DNA from: Mucilaginibacter phenanthrenivorans
GTDB lineage: Bacteria; Bacteroidota; Bacteroidia; Sphingobacteriales; Sphingobacteriaceae
NCBI RefSeq assembly: GCF_024721155.1
Contig: NZ_JAHVAP010000008.1
Location: forward strand, 310,001 to 374,000
DNA: 64,000 nucleotides
Direction: 5' to 3'
This document shows positions 47,070 through 56,720 of this stretch, piece by piece. Every line of letters begins with the position of its first letter. Position 1 is the stretch's first letter. Position numbers and translations under genes: made by a program. The notes beneath the pieces are model-generated. The model did no database searches, had not been told where the DNA came from, and worked only from the letters and a program-made list of their open reading frames with translations.

Positions 47070-47319
47070 GTTTTTTCCGGTTTGTCCTGCTATCCAGCTG
47101 CCGCAGTGCCTCGCATAAATTTACACTACCCCAGAAGTCGAAAGTTTTGATATTAAATGCCTTTGCCCTGGCCCACCAATTTTAATAGTTTAACGTCAAT
47201 AACGTATTTATTGATCTATTGCGCCTTTCACTGTTTTATTGACCGTAAAATAATTTAACTTTTTAATTTTTTGACTAAGGGTTAATGTAAAGTTAATGTA
47301 CTCCCTTGTAATAAACGAT

Positions 47320-48285
47320 ATGGAAAAAAGCTATTTAAAGCATTTAATAAATAAATACATCAGCGGTACCGCGACCGAGGAGGAAAGAAATGAACTGCTT
47401 GCCTGGTACAGAACAGAAGAAGAGGAGTTCATCTCACCTTATGAAAATATTGAAGAAGAAGAATACGCCAAAGAAAAAATGCATAATGTGCTTTTGCAAC
47501 AGATTAATAAACAAAAAGATACAACTAATAAGCTGCGTTATGTTAAAATAGCTGCGGCTGCAGCAGTTTTGATCGGCGCCTTCTTTTTTCTGTATAGGTA
47601 CCTGCCAACACAGCATCCTGAAGCTGCTGCGATAGTTTTCAGCACAGTAACAACACAACGGGGCGAACGAAAAATAATAAAACTTACAGACGGATCCGTT
47701 ATTTATTTAAATGCAGGCAGTTTTGTAAGGCTGCCATCAGCCTTCAACGGACCGCTAAGAGAAATTTATTTTGAGGGAGAAGCCTTTTTCGAGATTGCTA
47801 AGGATAAAAACCACCCATTTATAGTACACACCGGAAAAACCAGAACAAGGGTTTTGGGTACATCATTCAATATCACCGCACGTAACAACCAGCCAGAGAT
47901 TACCGTAGCCCTCATTACCGGAAAGGTGGCATTTACCGACGGTAAAGAAAAATCAGACCTTTTACCTGGGCATCTGGTGGCTTACAATAAGCGAACCGGT
48001 AAATTGAAATTAAAGACGATCTCCAATATTGAAGCCGTAACTAATCGGCATAATGGTGATTATGAATACAATAACGTTAAGGTGGCGGCAATTGTTGAAG
48101 ATTTAAACATAAACTTCAATGCTAACATCACAGTGGCGGGCGCAGTTAAGAACTGTGATTTCTTTGGCCGTATTAAACAAGGGGAAAGCGTAGAATCTTT
48201 TCTTAAAAAACTGGCAACTATTGAAAATGCCAAAATTATAAAATCTGGAACCGGGTATCTAATTAAGGGAGGAGGATGCAATTGA
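47320..48285 (+). CDS. FecR-family anti-sigma factor
   Basis: 321 aa from ATG 47320 (MEKSYLKHLINKYISG, the usual family N-terminus); an in-frame ATG at 47296 would add eight residues. Cytoplasmic part with EEERNELLAWY, TM helix about 70-90 (KIAAAAAVLIGAFFFLYRYL), FecR beta domain with IIKLTDGSVIYLNAGS, and C-terminal DUF4974. Transmits ligand occupancy of the next receptor to the sigma factor. Confidence 0.92.
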   Translation: MEKSYLKHLINKYISGTATEEERNELLAWYRTEEEEFISPYENIEEEEYAKEKMHNVLLQQINKQKDTTNKLRYVKIAAAAAVLIGAFFFLYRYLPTQHPEAAAIVFSTVTTQRGERKIIKLTDGSVIYLNAGSFVRLPSAFNGPLREIYFEGEAFFEIAKDKNHPFIVHTGKTRTRVLGTSFNITARNNQPEITVALITGKVAFTDGKEKSDLLPGHLVAYNKRTGKLKLKTISNIEAVTNRHNGDYEYNNVKVAAIVEDLNINFNANITVAGAVKNCDFFGRIKQGESVESFLKKLATIENAKIIKSGTGYLIKGGGCN

Positions 48286-48370
48286 TATAAATATACTACT
48301 ATTCTAACAGTCTAACAGCCAGGCCCCTAAAGGCCATGGCTGACGACCCAAAATGCAATGCAACACAGCT

Positions 48371-48400
48371 AAACTTCTCAGGTTTGGACGCCAGAAGTTT
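48371..48400 (+). promoter_or_regulatory. Leader hairpin upstream of the second susC-like gene
   Basis: AAACTTCT (48371-48378) and AGAAGTTT (48393-48400) make a perfect 8-bp stem, 35 bp before the receptor start. The other SusC-type gene in the window is also preceded by leader hairpins. Confidence 0.4.
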
Positions 48401-48434
48401 TCGCAGATTTATTAACATTTTATGAAGTGAATAT

Positions 48435-51400
48435 ATGAAAAATTATGTTCCCCGCAAATGGGGAAGCAAGTTTAGGCTTTTTATGAAATTGAGTACAGTG
48501 CTATTGATTTTTTTAGGAAGTACCAGCTTAACGCTGGCAGCAGCTTCGGCTACTGGCCAGCCAATCCTATCAAAAGAAGTTACTGTAAGTTTTAAGAATA
48601 ATTATATAAGTTCTGCATTGGAGAAAATCTCCGAAGTTTCGGGTGTAAAGTTTACCTATAATGGGATAGTTGCCAATAGCAGGATTAAGGTATCGGCTTC
48701 GGTAGCTAATAAAAAACTCAGTGAGGTATTAAATATCACATTAAAAAACACGCCATATGGATACGAAGTATTAGATGGCGAGATTTATATAAAAGTATTA
48801 CCGCCAAAGCCAATAGTTGAAACGCCGCCTCTACAACGTATTTTAACAGGAAAAGTAACGGATGAAAAGGGTATAGGTTTACCCGGCGTTACTGTAAAAA
48901 TAAAAGGAACGCAACGCGGTGGAATTACTGATGTTAACGGTAATTACCAAATCCAGGTTAATGATAAAACTGAAATACTTGTTTTTAGCTATGTAGGCTA
49001 CATAATGCAGGAGAAAGTGGCCGGTGATGATGACGTAATTAATATCAGCCTGGTTCCAAATCCTGAAGGTTCGCTCAAGGAAGTGGCCATTGTAGCTTAT
49101 GGTAATCAGCGAAAAATTAGTTTGGTAGGCGCACAGTCAACAGTTGACGTTGGAGAATTAGCCCAACCCGTTGCTTCTATCAGCACCCTTTTGGCAGGCC
49201 GCATCTCCGGTGTAATTGGTGTGCAACGTTCCGGCGAGCCGGGCGGCGATGGCTCAAACGTATGGATTCGGGGACTCGCTACTTTTGCCGGTAATAACAC
49301 GGCCCCTTTGATCATGGTAGATGGTGTTCCCAGGTCAATGGACAACCTGGACCCGCTGGATATTCAATCTTTTACTATATTAAAGGATGCCTCGGCTACT
49401 GCGGTATATGGTGTAAAGGGAGCAAATGGGGTTATATTGATCCAGACTAAAAGAGGGAAAGCCGGTAAACCAAATATTAACGGCGATTATTACGAAGGGC
49501 TTCAATCTTTTACCCGCATTCCGCAAATGGCTGATGGGGTAACCTACATGAATATGGTAAACGAAGCGAATACTACCCGTGGCCAGGCGCCGGTATACTC
49601 CGCGGCCACCATAAACAATACAATCAACCAGGTAGATCCCTTGCTTTATCCAAATGTAAATTGGATAAAATCAGTATTCAGGGACTATGCACCAACCCGG
49701 CGTGCCCATTTTACCGTTAGCGGTGGTGTGCCAAGTGCACGTTACTATGTTTCTTCAGGCTATCAGTATACAGCCGGATTACTCAAGACAAGTAATAACC
49801 AGGGATACGATATTGATGACGACTACGGGCGTTACAATTTTACCAGTAATCTTAATTTGGAAGTAACCAAGACAACAAAAATTGACCTGGGCATACAGGG
49901 AAATGTTGGAAAAGGCACATCCCCGTCAATAGCGCCGTCGGATATCTTTAACCAGGCCATGATCCTCCCGCCGGTGACGTTCCCTATAATGTATCCCGGA
50001 GGTTTTGTACCGGGGCGCAGCGCCAACGGCGACCAGCGTAATCCCTATGCAGATCTTACCACAAGAGGTTATAATTCAGGCTATAGTTATGCGCTGCAAA
50101 CAAATATCAGGCTCACACAGGACCTGAGCTTTTGGCTGCCCGGATTGAACTTTTCGACCATGTATTCTTACGATGCCGCAAATACCACGTATATAACCCG
50201 TACAAAAAGGGAAAATACCTATATTTTAGATTCAACGCACCCATATAACACGGATGGTTCGCTGAATTTGGACCAAACTTACACCGGCACAGGCAACTTT
50301 TTAAGCTTTGGCAGTGGTAGCAGCGGACATTACAGCACTTATACTGAAACATCGTTAAATTATGATCACGCCTTTGGAAAAAGCCATATAGGAGCTTTGC
50401 TTTTATATACGCAGGATGATCTCTCCAATTACCCGGTAGCAGATATTACGTCGTCCATACCTTACCGTCACCGCGGTGTAGCTACAAGGGAAACCTATTC
50501 TTTTGAAGATAAATATTTCGCTGAATTTAACGCGGGTTATAACGGATCTGAAAACTTTGCCCCGCAAAACAGGTATGGTTTTTTCCCTGCCTTTGGCGTC
50601 GGCTGGCTGATATCGTCTGAAAGCTTTTTTGCCCCGTTAAAAAATGCTGTTTCTTTCCTTAAACTTCGTTATACTAACGGCCTGGTGGGCAGCAGCGATG
50701 ATGGTAACCGGTTCGGGTACCTCACATTTGTATCGGCAAATCATGCAGGCTATACTTATGGATTAAACCGCAGTGGCGTTAGTGGGATCAACGTTGATCA
50801 ATACGGTACCGATGTAACCTGGTCCAGATCGCATAAACAGGATCTGGGTATCGACCTGAAGTTATTTAATGATAAACTATCGCTTACCGCAGACGTTTTT
50901 ACCGAACATCGCACAGGTGTACTTATTCAAAGGGCCAGTGTACCTGCTTTTGCCGGTATAGCCACCCAGCCTTTTGCAAACGTAGGAATAGTGGATAACA
51001 AGGGCTTTGACGCCACTGTGGAAGATCAGTTAAAATTTGGTGAGTTTACGCTTAATATTCGCGGTACAGTAACCTATAATAAAAATAAGGTTATCCAAAA
51101 CGATCAGCCGACCCCTCCTTATCCGTGGATGGATCAGAGAGGGCAGCCTGTGCTTGCACAATTTGGTTATATCGCAGAAGGACTTTTCACCAGCCAGGCT
51201 GAAATAGATAAAAGTGCCGTCCCCGGAGATAAAAGTATTGTTAAGCCCGGCGACATCAAATATAAAGATTTGAATAATGATGGTGTTATAAACGCTTATG
51301 ATGCCACTAAGATAAGCAACGGTGATGTGCCGGCCCTTGAATACGGGTTAACATTAAATGCCGCTTATAAAAGTTTTGATATAGGCGTAGCATTTCTCGG

Positions 51401-51821
51401 AACCGGCCGTGCTGACCGTTATGTTTCAGGTACAGCAATACAGCCGTTTTCAAATAACCAGGGGGTAAGTAATGCTTATGCAAATATTACAGATCGCTGG
51501 ACCCCTGAAAATCCAAGCCAGAATGTATTTTACCCACGCCTTGCATATGGCGATGCTGCCAATGCTAACAACACCCAAACCAGCACCTGGTGGGTTAAGG
51601 ATGTGAGCTTCATAAGATTGAAGACACTGGATTTTGGCTATACTTTCCCTAAAGCTTTATTTAATAAGCTGGGTGTAAAAGGGGCCAGGGTTTATGTAAT
51701 GGGATACAACCTGCTAACGTTCAGCAAATTTAAGCTGTGGGATCCTGAGCTAAATACCGGGAACGGAACAAGCTACCCTAATGTTAAAACTTTGACAATG
51801 GGTGTAAGCGCACAGTTTTAA
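48435..51821 (+). CDS. SusC/RagA-family TonB-linked outer-membrane receptor with STN domain
   Basis: 1128 aa. Signal region about 1-37, STN domain about 45-115 (EKISEVSGVKFTYNGIVANS), carboxypeptidase-regulatory-like domain about 135-205 (KVTDEKGIGLPGVTVKIKGT), plug with VAIVAYGNQRKISLVGAQST and ASATAVYGVKGANGVILIQT, and the barrel ending in VSAQF. Imports an oligosaccharide or glycopeptide together with the following SusD-like protein and signals to FecR through the STN domain. Its context of proteases and a fucosidase points to a glycoprotein-derived ligand. Confidence 0.95.
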   Translation: MKNYVPRKWGSKFRLFMKLSTVLLIFLGSTSLTLAAASATGQPILSKEVTVSFKNNYISSALEKISEVSGVKFTYNGIVANSRIKVSASVANKKLSEVLNITLKNTPYGYEVLDGEIYIKVLPPKPIVETPPLQRILTGKVTDEKGIGLPGVTVKIKGTQRGGITDVNGNYQIQVNDKTEILVFSYVGYIMQEKVAGDDDVINISLVPNPEGSLKEVAIVAYGNQRKISLVGAQSTVDVGELAQPVASISTLLAGRISGVIGVQRSGEPGGDGSNVWIRGLATFAGNNTAPLIMVDGVPRSMDNLDPLDIQSFTILKDASATAVYGVKGANGVILIQTKRGKAGKPNINGDYYEGLQSFTRIPQMADGVTYMNMVNEANTTRGQAPVYSAATINNTINQVDPLLYPNVNWIKSVFRDYAPTRRAHFTVSGGVPSARYYVSSGYQYTAGLLKTSNNQGYDIDDDYGRYNFTSNLNLEVTKTTKIDLGIQGNVGKGTSPSIAPSDIFNQAMILPPVTFPIMYPGGFVPGRSANGDQRNPYADLTTRGYNSGYSYALQTNIRLTQDLSFWLPGLNFSTMYSYDAANTTYITRTKRENTYILDSTHPYNTDGSLNLDQTYTGTGNFLSFGSGSSGHYSTYTETSLNYDHAFGKSHIGALLLYTQDDLSNYPVADITSSIPYRHRGVATRETYSFEDKYFAEFNAGYNGSENFAPQNRYGFFPAFGVGWLISSESFFAPLKNAVSFLKLRYTNGLVGSSDDGNRFGYLTFVSANHAGYTYGLNRSGVSGINVDQYGTDVTWSRSHKQDLGIDLKLFNDKLSLTADVFTEHRTGVLIQRASVPAFAGIATQPFANVGIVDNKGFDATVEDQLKFGEFTLNIRGTVTYNKNKVIQNDQPTPPYPWMDQRGQPVLAQFGYIAEGLFTSQAEIDKSAVPGDKSIVKPGDIKYKDLNNDGVINAYDATKISNGDVPALEYGLTLNAAYKSFDIGVAFLGTGRADRYVSGTAIQPFSNNQGVSNAYANITDRWTPENPSQNVFYPRLAYGDAANANNTQTSTWWVKDVSFIRLKTLDFGYTFPKALFNKLGVKGARVYVMGYNLLTFSKFKLWDPELNTGNGTSYPNVKTLTMGVSAQF

Positions 51822-51859
51822 TCACAGAATCTGATAACATATTATTTAGAATTAGAATC

Positions 51860-53671
51860 ATGAAAAGAATTAAGATATTATCACTCATTTTTATTATGAT
51901 GGCCGCGAGTTTGTCATGTAAAAAGGGTTTCCTTGACCAGGTGCCAAATGATAAGCTCACCCTTGATGAAACCTTTAACAATAGCGGAACCGCCTTGCAG
52001 TTTTTGGCAAATGTTTACTCTGCTATACCCGATGAGGCGAGCCAGCGGTTTGCACCCTCCAGCAATGCCGGGCAATGGACCGGGGGCTGTGACGAGGCAG
52101 AATATGATTGGGGCTTTGTAACCAGTCAGAATATTAACAACGGATCTTATGATGCATCAAGCAGCCTTACCGGCGCATTCTGGAGCTCTTATTACCAGGG
52201 TATCCGGTCGGCTACTATTTTTATTGCAAATGTCGATAAAGTGCCCGATATGTCTGCTCATTTAAAATTGCAGTATAAGGCAGAAGCCAGGGCCTTACGT
52301 GCAATATATTATTTCTATATGATGCGCATTTACGGCCCGGTTGTGTTGCTTGGCGAACAGGTGATCTCGCCGGATGTAAAGTCAGGCGGTATTACAATGG
52401 CCCGCAGCACATTTGATGCATGTGTAGACTATGTTACAAGCGAACTTGATGCCGCAGCTGCAATCCTTCCGGCTACACCATCCAGCACTAATAATTACGG
52501 CAGGATCACCAGTGGTTTTGCCCTTGCCATGAAATCAGAAGCATTATTATACAGTGCAAGCCCATTGTTTAACGGCAACACAGATTATAGTTCTTTGATA
52601 AATAAGGATGGCACGCATTTGATCAATCAAACATATGATAAAACTAAGTGGCAAAAAGCCGCTGATGCGGCAAAGGCGTTTATCACACAGTTTGTGCCCA
52701 CCAATTATTCCCTTTTTAGAGAAAATGATCCGGCAACAGGTACTTTTAGCGCATATCTTTCTTGCAGGGATGTGATGCTGACTGACTGGAACCCGGAAAT
52801 TATTTATGCCAACATAGGGGCGGGGGTTACCAACAGGCAGTATGAAACCACGCCTTACCACCAGGGGTTTGCTGACGAAGTAAGGGGCTCAGGCGGACTT
52901 GGTGCAACACAAAACATGGTGGACGCCTTTTTTATGGCCAATGGTCGTTCAATAACAGATCCGGCTTCCGGTTATGTGGCCAGCGGTTTTTCTAATTTTA
53001 CAGCACCAAACGCCGATTTTCCTTTAAGCACTTACAACCAATGGGTAGGAAGAGAGCCCCGTTTTTATGTAGATATTACCTACAATAACAGCGAGTGGCT
53101 AAATAAAAACTCGGGAGAATTTATCACACAGACTTTCTATAACGGTAACTCGGGCAGGGCTGCAGGGGGTAATGATTACAGCCAAACAGGCTATATCGTC
53201 CGCAAAAACGAACCCACCGGTGACTGGCGACAAGGCGGTCGCTCATGGGTAATGCTAAGGCTTGCGGAAATTTACCTGAACTATGCAGAGGCACTGAATG
53301 AAAGTAACCCAGGCGATCCGGACATTCTTATATATCTAAACCTTATCAGAAACCGCGCGGGAATACCTGAGTATGGAAAGGGTATTCCTGCCCCTGCGGG
53401 CCAGAGTGATATGCGTGCAGCTATCATGCATGAAAGGCAGGTAGAGCTTGCTTTTGAAAACAACAGGTTCTTCGATGTAAGGCGTTGGAAAATTGGCGAG
53501 CAAACACAGGCCGGTCCTATGTATGGCTTAAATATTAACGCCGATCCGAATGACTTTTACAAGGTTGTTACTTTCGAAAACCGGGTTTTTACAAAGAAGT
53601 CTTACCTCTATCCAATTCCACAATCTGATATTAACTCTGATTCACAACTGGTACAAAATACAGGCTGGTAA
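51860..53671 (+). CDS. RagB/SusD-family nutrient-uptake lipoprotein
   Basis: 603 aa. Lipobox ends at C20 (AASLSCKKGF). N-terminal SusD domain with KAEARALRAIYYFYMMRIYG and the C-terminal RagB/SusD domain with MLRLAEIYLNYAEALNESNP and HERQVELAFENNRFFDVRRW. Forms the surface lid of the SusC barrel. Starts 38 bp after the receptor gene; a hairpin follows that may lower expression of the downstream enzymes. Confidence 0.95.
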   Translation: MKRIKILSLIFIMMAASLSCKKGFLDQVPNDKLTLDETFNNSGTALQFLANVYSAIPDEASQRFAPSSNAGQWTGGCDEAEYDWGFVTSQNINNGSYDASSSLTGAFWSSYYQGIRSATIFIANVDKVPDMSAHLKLQYKAEARALRAIYYFYMMRIYGPVVLLGEQVISPDVKSGGITMARSTFDACVDYVTSELDAAAAILPATPSSTNNYGRITSGFALAMKSEALLYSASPLFNGNTDYSSLINKDGTHLINQTYDKTKWQKAADAAKAFITQFVPTNYSLFRENDPATGTFSAYLSCRDVMLTDWNPEIIYANIGAGVTNRQYETTPYHQGFADEVRGSGGLGATQNMVDAFFMANGRSITDPASGYVASGFSNFTAPNADFPLSTYNQWVGREPRFYVDITYNNSEWLNKNSGEFITQTFYNGNSGRAAGGNDYSQTGYIVRKNEPTGDWRQGGRSWVMLRLAEIYLNYAEALNESNPGDPDILIYLNLIRNRAGIPEYGKGIPAPAGQSDMRAAIMHERQVELAFENNRFFDVRRWKIGEQTQAGPMYGLNINADPNDFYKVVTFENRVFTKKSYLYPIPQSDINSDSQLVQNTGW

Positions 53672-53710
53672 TCCAAAATCGATTTTTTGTTGATAGTTAA
53701 TTAGTAAAGC

Positions 53711-53734
53711 GGGGAAGCTCAGGCTTCTCCCTTT
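53711..53734 (+). terminator. Hairpin with short T tail, probable partial terminator
   Basis: GGGGAAGC TCAG GCTTCTCCC followed by TTTA. Lies in the 107-bp gap between the SusD-like gene and the next gene; a weak terminator here would keep SusCD levels above those of the enzymes. Confidence 0.5.
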
Positions 53735-53778
53735 ATAGCTATCGACTTATTAACTTATTAATTAATATTTAAAAGATA

Positions 53779-54780
53779 ATGAGATCATTAACGGTTTTAA
53801 TAACTGCCGGCGGCTTGCTGACAGGCCTATGCCTTGCAGGATGTAAAAAATCCGTACGCAAAACGAACTCAATCACTACCACCAGCACATCTACTGGTTC
53901 CGTAGTAGTAAGTATGCCGCCGGCAACCTGGCAGGAGCACTGGTTTGCACATAATAAATTATTATCACGTGTTTATTACAACGCCAACCTTGCGCTTTAT
54001 TTTGATAGCGGGATGGATACGGCGGTGGTATGGCCAAGAAAGCAGCTTTCCGACGCTTGGGTATATATCAAGAAAACGTACGGTGCTTTCGGCGACTCTA
54101 CCAGGCTATATGTTGTTATGCACGGCATCCCGCCGAATGCCGATCCTATTGAAAATGGGTATGGCGGTGGCCATCCATCCCCTTATTATGATGCCAGCCA
54201 TGATTATCGCAATACGATTGATTGCGGTTTAGGTGTAGTGGAATGGACAACACCAACAGGTGACCCGATCAGGGAGCCGGTGCATGAGATGGGTCATATT
54301 GTTGCCAGTGCTTCATATGGGGCCGTTCATGACGTTTCGAGCAGTATTTGGGGCGACAGTAAATTCGCTGAGATTTTTATGTATGACGTTTTGATGAACA
54401 TTGGGCGCCAGGACGAAGCAGCAGCGATTTACCAGCAACTGAGTACAGTGCAGGCAACAGATCCTGATTACAACATTAACTATCCAGGGGTTGCTTATCC
54501 CGGTGCCGATTTTTTCATGAACTGGTTCTATCCTATTTATAGTAAGTATGGCAAAGGAGCTGTACTGGCCAGGTACTTTAATGAACTGGCAACCAATCTG
54601 CCGCATGACAGGAGCGATGGTTTGAACCTGGGGGAATTTGTCCATTTTTTCAGCGGCGCGGCCGGTGTTAATCTCAGCGCCCAGGCAAAAATCGCCTTTG
54701 GAGATTATTGGAATACTACTGCGTTGCAGCAGCTAAAAGAAGCACAAGAAGATTATCCAAAAGTAAAATATAACTATTAA
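53779..54780 (+). CDS. Putative zinc-metallopeptidase lipoprotein (HEMGH)
   Basis: 333 aa. Lipobox at C22 (LCLAGCKK), then a Ser/Thr-rich linker (about 30-46), which suits surface display. H169-E-M-G-H173 in EPVHEMGHIVAS is a zincin HExxH site; E198 (KFAEIFMYD) may be the third ligand, giving a gluzincin-like pattern. Family not recognised. Likely cleaves protein at the cell surface. Fifth gene of the locus and 4 bp ahead of a second, unrelated HExxH protein gene, so the two peptidases are made together. Confidence 0.75.
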   Translation: MRSLTVLITAGGLLTGLCLAGCKKSVRKTNSITTTSTSTGSVVVSMPPATWQEHWFAHNKLLSRVYYNANLALYFDSGMDTAVVWPRKQLSDAWVYIKKTYGAFGDSTRLYVVMHGIPPNADPIENGYGGGHPSPYYDASHDYRNTIDCGLGVVEWTTPTGDPIREPVHEMGHIVASASYGAVHDVSSSIWGDSKFAEIFMYDVLMNIGRQDEAAAIYQQLSTVQATDPDYNINYPGVAYPGADFFMNWFYPIYSKYGKGAVLARYFNELATNLPHDRSDGLNLGEFVHFFSGAAGVNLSAQAKIAFGDYWNTTALQQLKEAQEDYPKVKYNY

Positions 54781-54784
54781 TAAA

Positions 54785-55516
54785 ATGAAATATCCTTTAA
54801 TGATGTTCGTCATCGCCATGGCATTGTTTACCGGTTGTGTAAATGCCCATAGTTCAACTTTATCAACTTATACGTTTGATAGGGATTCTGTAACCAGAGG
54901 ACCGTATACGCTCGTGTTTATCAACAGAGACACAGTTTTTGCCCATACAGGCGCCCTTGTTAAAAAAAGCATGATAGCTGCTTTTTTTAAAGTATACCCT
55001 GCTGAAGCAGCTATGTTTAATGCAAACACACCCAAACATGTGGTGTTTTTGATAGATCCAAACTACCAGGGTGTAGCCGCTACGTTTACAAGCAATGTTG
55101 AAAATACCCGTGTCGATACCGTGCATTTCAACCCGGGCTGGATGCTGAAAATGCCTACCGATATTGATGTGGTTACCCACGAGGTGATGCACATAGTTCA
55201 GGGATACGGTTACAGCGCAGGCCCGTGGTGGTTAACAGAAGGCATAGCCGATTATGCGCGGTACAAATTTGGCGTAGACAATTCAGGAGCAGGCTGGAGC
55301 ATGCCCGATTATAAAGCGGGTCAAAGCTATACTAACAGCTACCGCATCAGCGCAAGGTTTTTGGTATGGATAGAAGAAAAAAAGACCGCCCATGTGGTGC
55401 AAAAACTGGATGCCGAGCTCCGCGCACATACCTTCAATGATGCTACCTGGAAAAAATTGACAGGAGAATCAGTTGACGAATTATGGAACGATTATGCTGC
55501 TAACCCGGCTATTTGA
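54785..55516 (+). CDS. Basic secretory protein (BSP)-family peptidase-like lipoprotein
   Basis: 243 aa. Lipobox ending at C18 (ALFTGCVNA). The body matches the BSP family, known from plant pathogenesis-related secreted proteins and from bacteria: H132-E-V-M-H136 in VTHEVMHIVQGYGY, followed by PWWLTEGIADYARYKFG with E152 as likely third ligand, and SYRISARFLVWIEEK. A zinc peptidase function is predicted but weakly proven for the family. Gap of 4 bp to the preceding peptidase gene, so translation is probably coupled. Confidence 0.88.
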   Translation: MKYPLMMFVIAMALFTGCVNAHSSTLSTYTFDRDSVTRGPYTLVFINRDTVFAHTGALVKKSMIAAFFKVYPAEAAMFNANTPKHVVFLIDPNYQGVAATFTSNVENTRVDTVHFNPGWMLKMPTDIDVVTHEVMHIVQGYGYSAGPWWLTEGIADYARYKFGVDNSGAGWSMPDYKAGQSYTNSYRISARFLVWIEEKKTAHVVQKLDAELRAHTFNDATWKKLTGESVDELWNDYAANPAI

Positions 55517-55566
55517 TGCAAAATAACAGAAATTAATCTTCAATTCAGGATAAGCCTGACACAACT

Positions 55567-56706
55567 ATGAAAGTCAAAATATTACTATTAGCCATACTGC
55601 TGCCACTGTTTTCAGCAGCGCAATCAAGCTTTAAAATTTCCGGTAAAATCGGGACAATCGGAAAACCTGCTATGGTATATCTTGATTACCAGGACGCCGG
55701 CACCGGCATGGGGCGTGAAGATTCCTCAGCAGTGGTGAATGGAAACTTCGTTTTTTCGGGTAGTTTAAGTGATATTGCCACTGCCAGAATGGTAATGGCA
55801 CACCATGGACAGGGAAAAAACGGCGCTATTTTTAAAGGCACCGCCGATGCGATTTATATTTATTTCGGGAGTGAACAAATAACGATCACCTCAGCGGATT
55901 CATTGAGTAATGCGGTGTTCAGCGGGTCGAAGGTATATAACGAATACCAGGCTTACAATAAAGCTATTGGGGGGTATTTTATCGACCTGATAAAAGCTGC
56001 CAACGCGGCATTTGCCCGCGGTACACCGGAACAGCAAAAAGATACCGCCTACATTAGCGCGCAGCGAAAAGCGTATAACCATGTTTGGGCAACACGTGCA
56101 GAAAACCAGCTGGCTTATGCCAAAGCGCATCCCAACTCGTTTTTTAGCCTGGTTGCCTTATCCGAATCAGCTTCTTACCGATTAGATACCCTACGCATGG
56201 TTCCGGTTTATGAGGCGCTGAATGCCAAGCTTAAATCTACTGATCTCGGCCTAAAAACCGAGCAGCGTTTACGTTCAGCCACCATTACATCGGCAGGCAA
56301 CGTGGCGCCGTTATTTACGCAGAACGATGCCGGCGGAAAGCCGGTGTCATTAGCGAGTTTAAAAGGGAAAGTAGTATTACTGGATTTTTGGGCCAGCTGG
56401 TGTGAACCCTGCCGTGCGGAAAGCCCTAACCTTAAAAAGGAATATGAACTGTACAAAAGCAAGGGTTTCGAAATTATTTCCGTATCTGTCGACAATGTAA
56501 AAAGCAGGTGGCTGGGAGCAATCAAGGAGGATCAATTGCCCTGGCTCCAGGTATCTGACTTGAAGGGCTGGAATAACGCCGTAGCAAGACTGTATGGAAT
56601 TACCGGCGTGCCCGCATTCTTTCTGCTAGACAGGCAGGGGCGTATCATAGATAGGGACCTCCGCGGTGAAGCACTGAACAAAAAGCTGGCGGAAATTTTT
56701 AATTAA
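55567..56706 (+). CDS. TlpA-family disulfide reductase with DUF4369 domain
   Basis: 379 aa. Signal peptide 1-19 (ends FSAAQ). N-terminal DUF4369 (about 22-120: FKISGKIGTIGKPAMVYLDY), a helical middle, and a thioredoxin domain with C279-E-P-C282 in FWASWCEPCRAESP. cis-Pro loop ITGVPAFFLLD. Periplasmic disulfide reductase. In this locus it may open disulfides in imported glycoprotein fragments or keep the peptidases reduced; this is inference. Confidence 0.9.
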   Translation: MKVKILLLAILLPLFSAAQSSFKISGKIGTIGKPAMVYLDYQDAGTGMGREDSSAVVNGNFVFSGSLSDIATARMVMAHHGQGKNGAIFKGTADAIYIYFGSEQITITSADSLSNAVFSGSKVYNEYQAYNKAIGGYFIDLIKAANAAFARGTPEQQKDTAYISAQRKAYNHVWATRAENQLAYAKAHPNSFFSLVALSESASYRLDTLRMVPVYEALNAKLKSTDLGLKTEQRLRSATITSAGNVAPLFTQNDAGGKPVSLASLKGKVVLLDFWASWCEPCRAESPNLKKEYELYKSKGFEIISVSVDNVKSRWLGAIKEDQLPWLQVSDLKGWNNAVARLYGITGVPAFFLLDRQGRIIDRDLRGEALNKKLAEIFN

Positions 56707-56720
56707 ACTTATACTATTCG

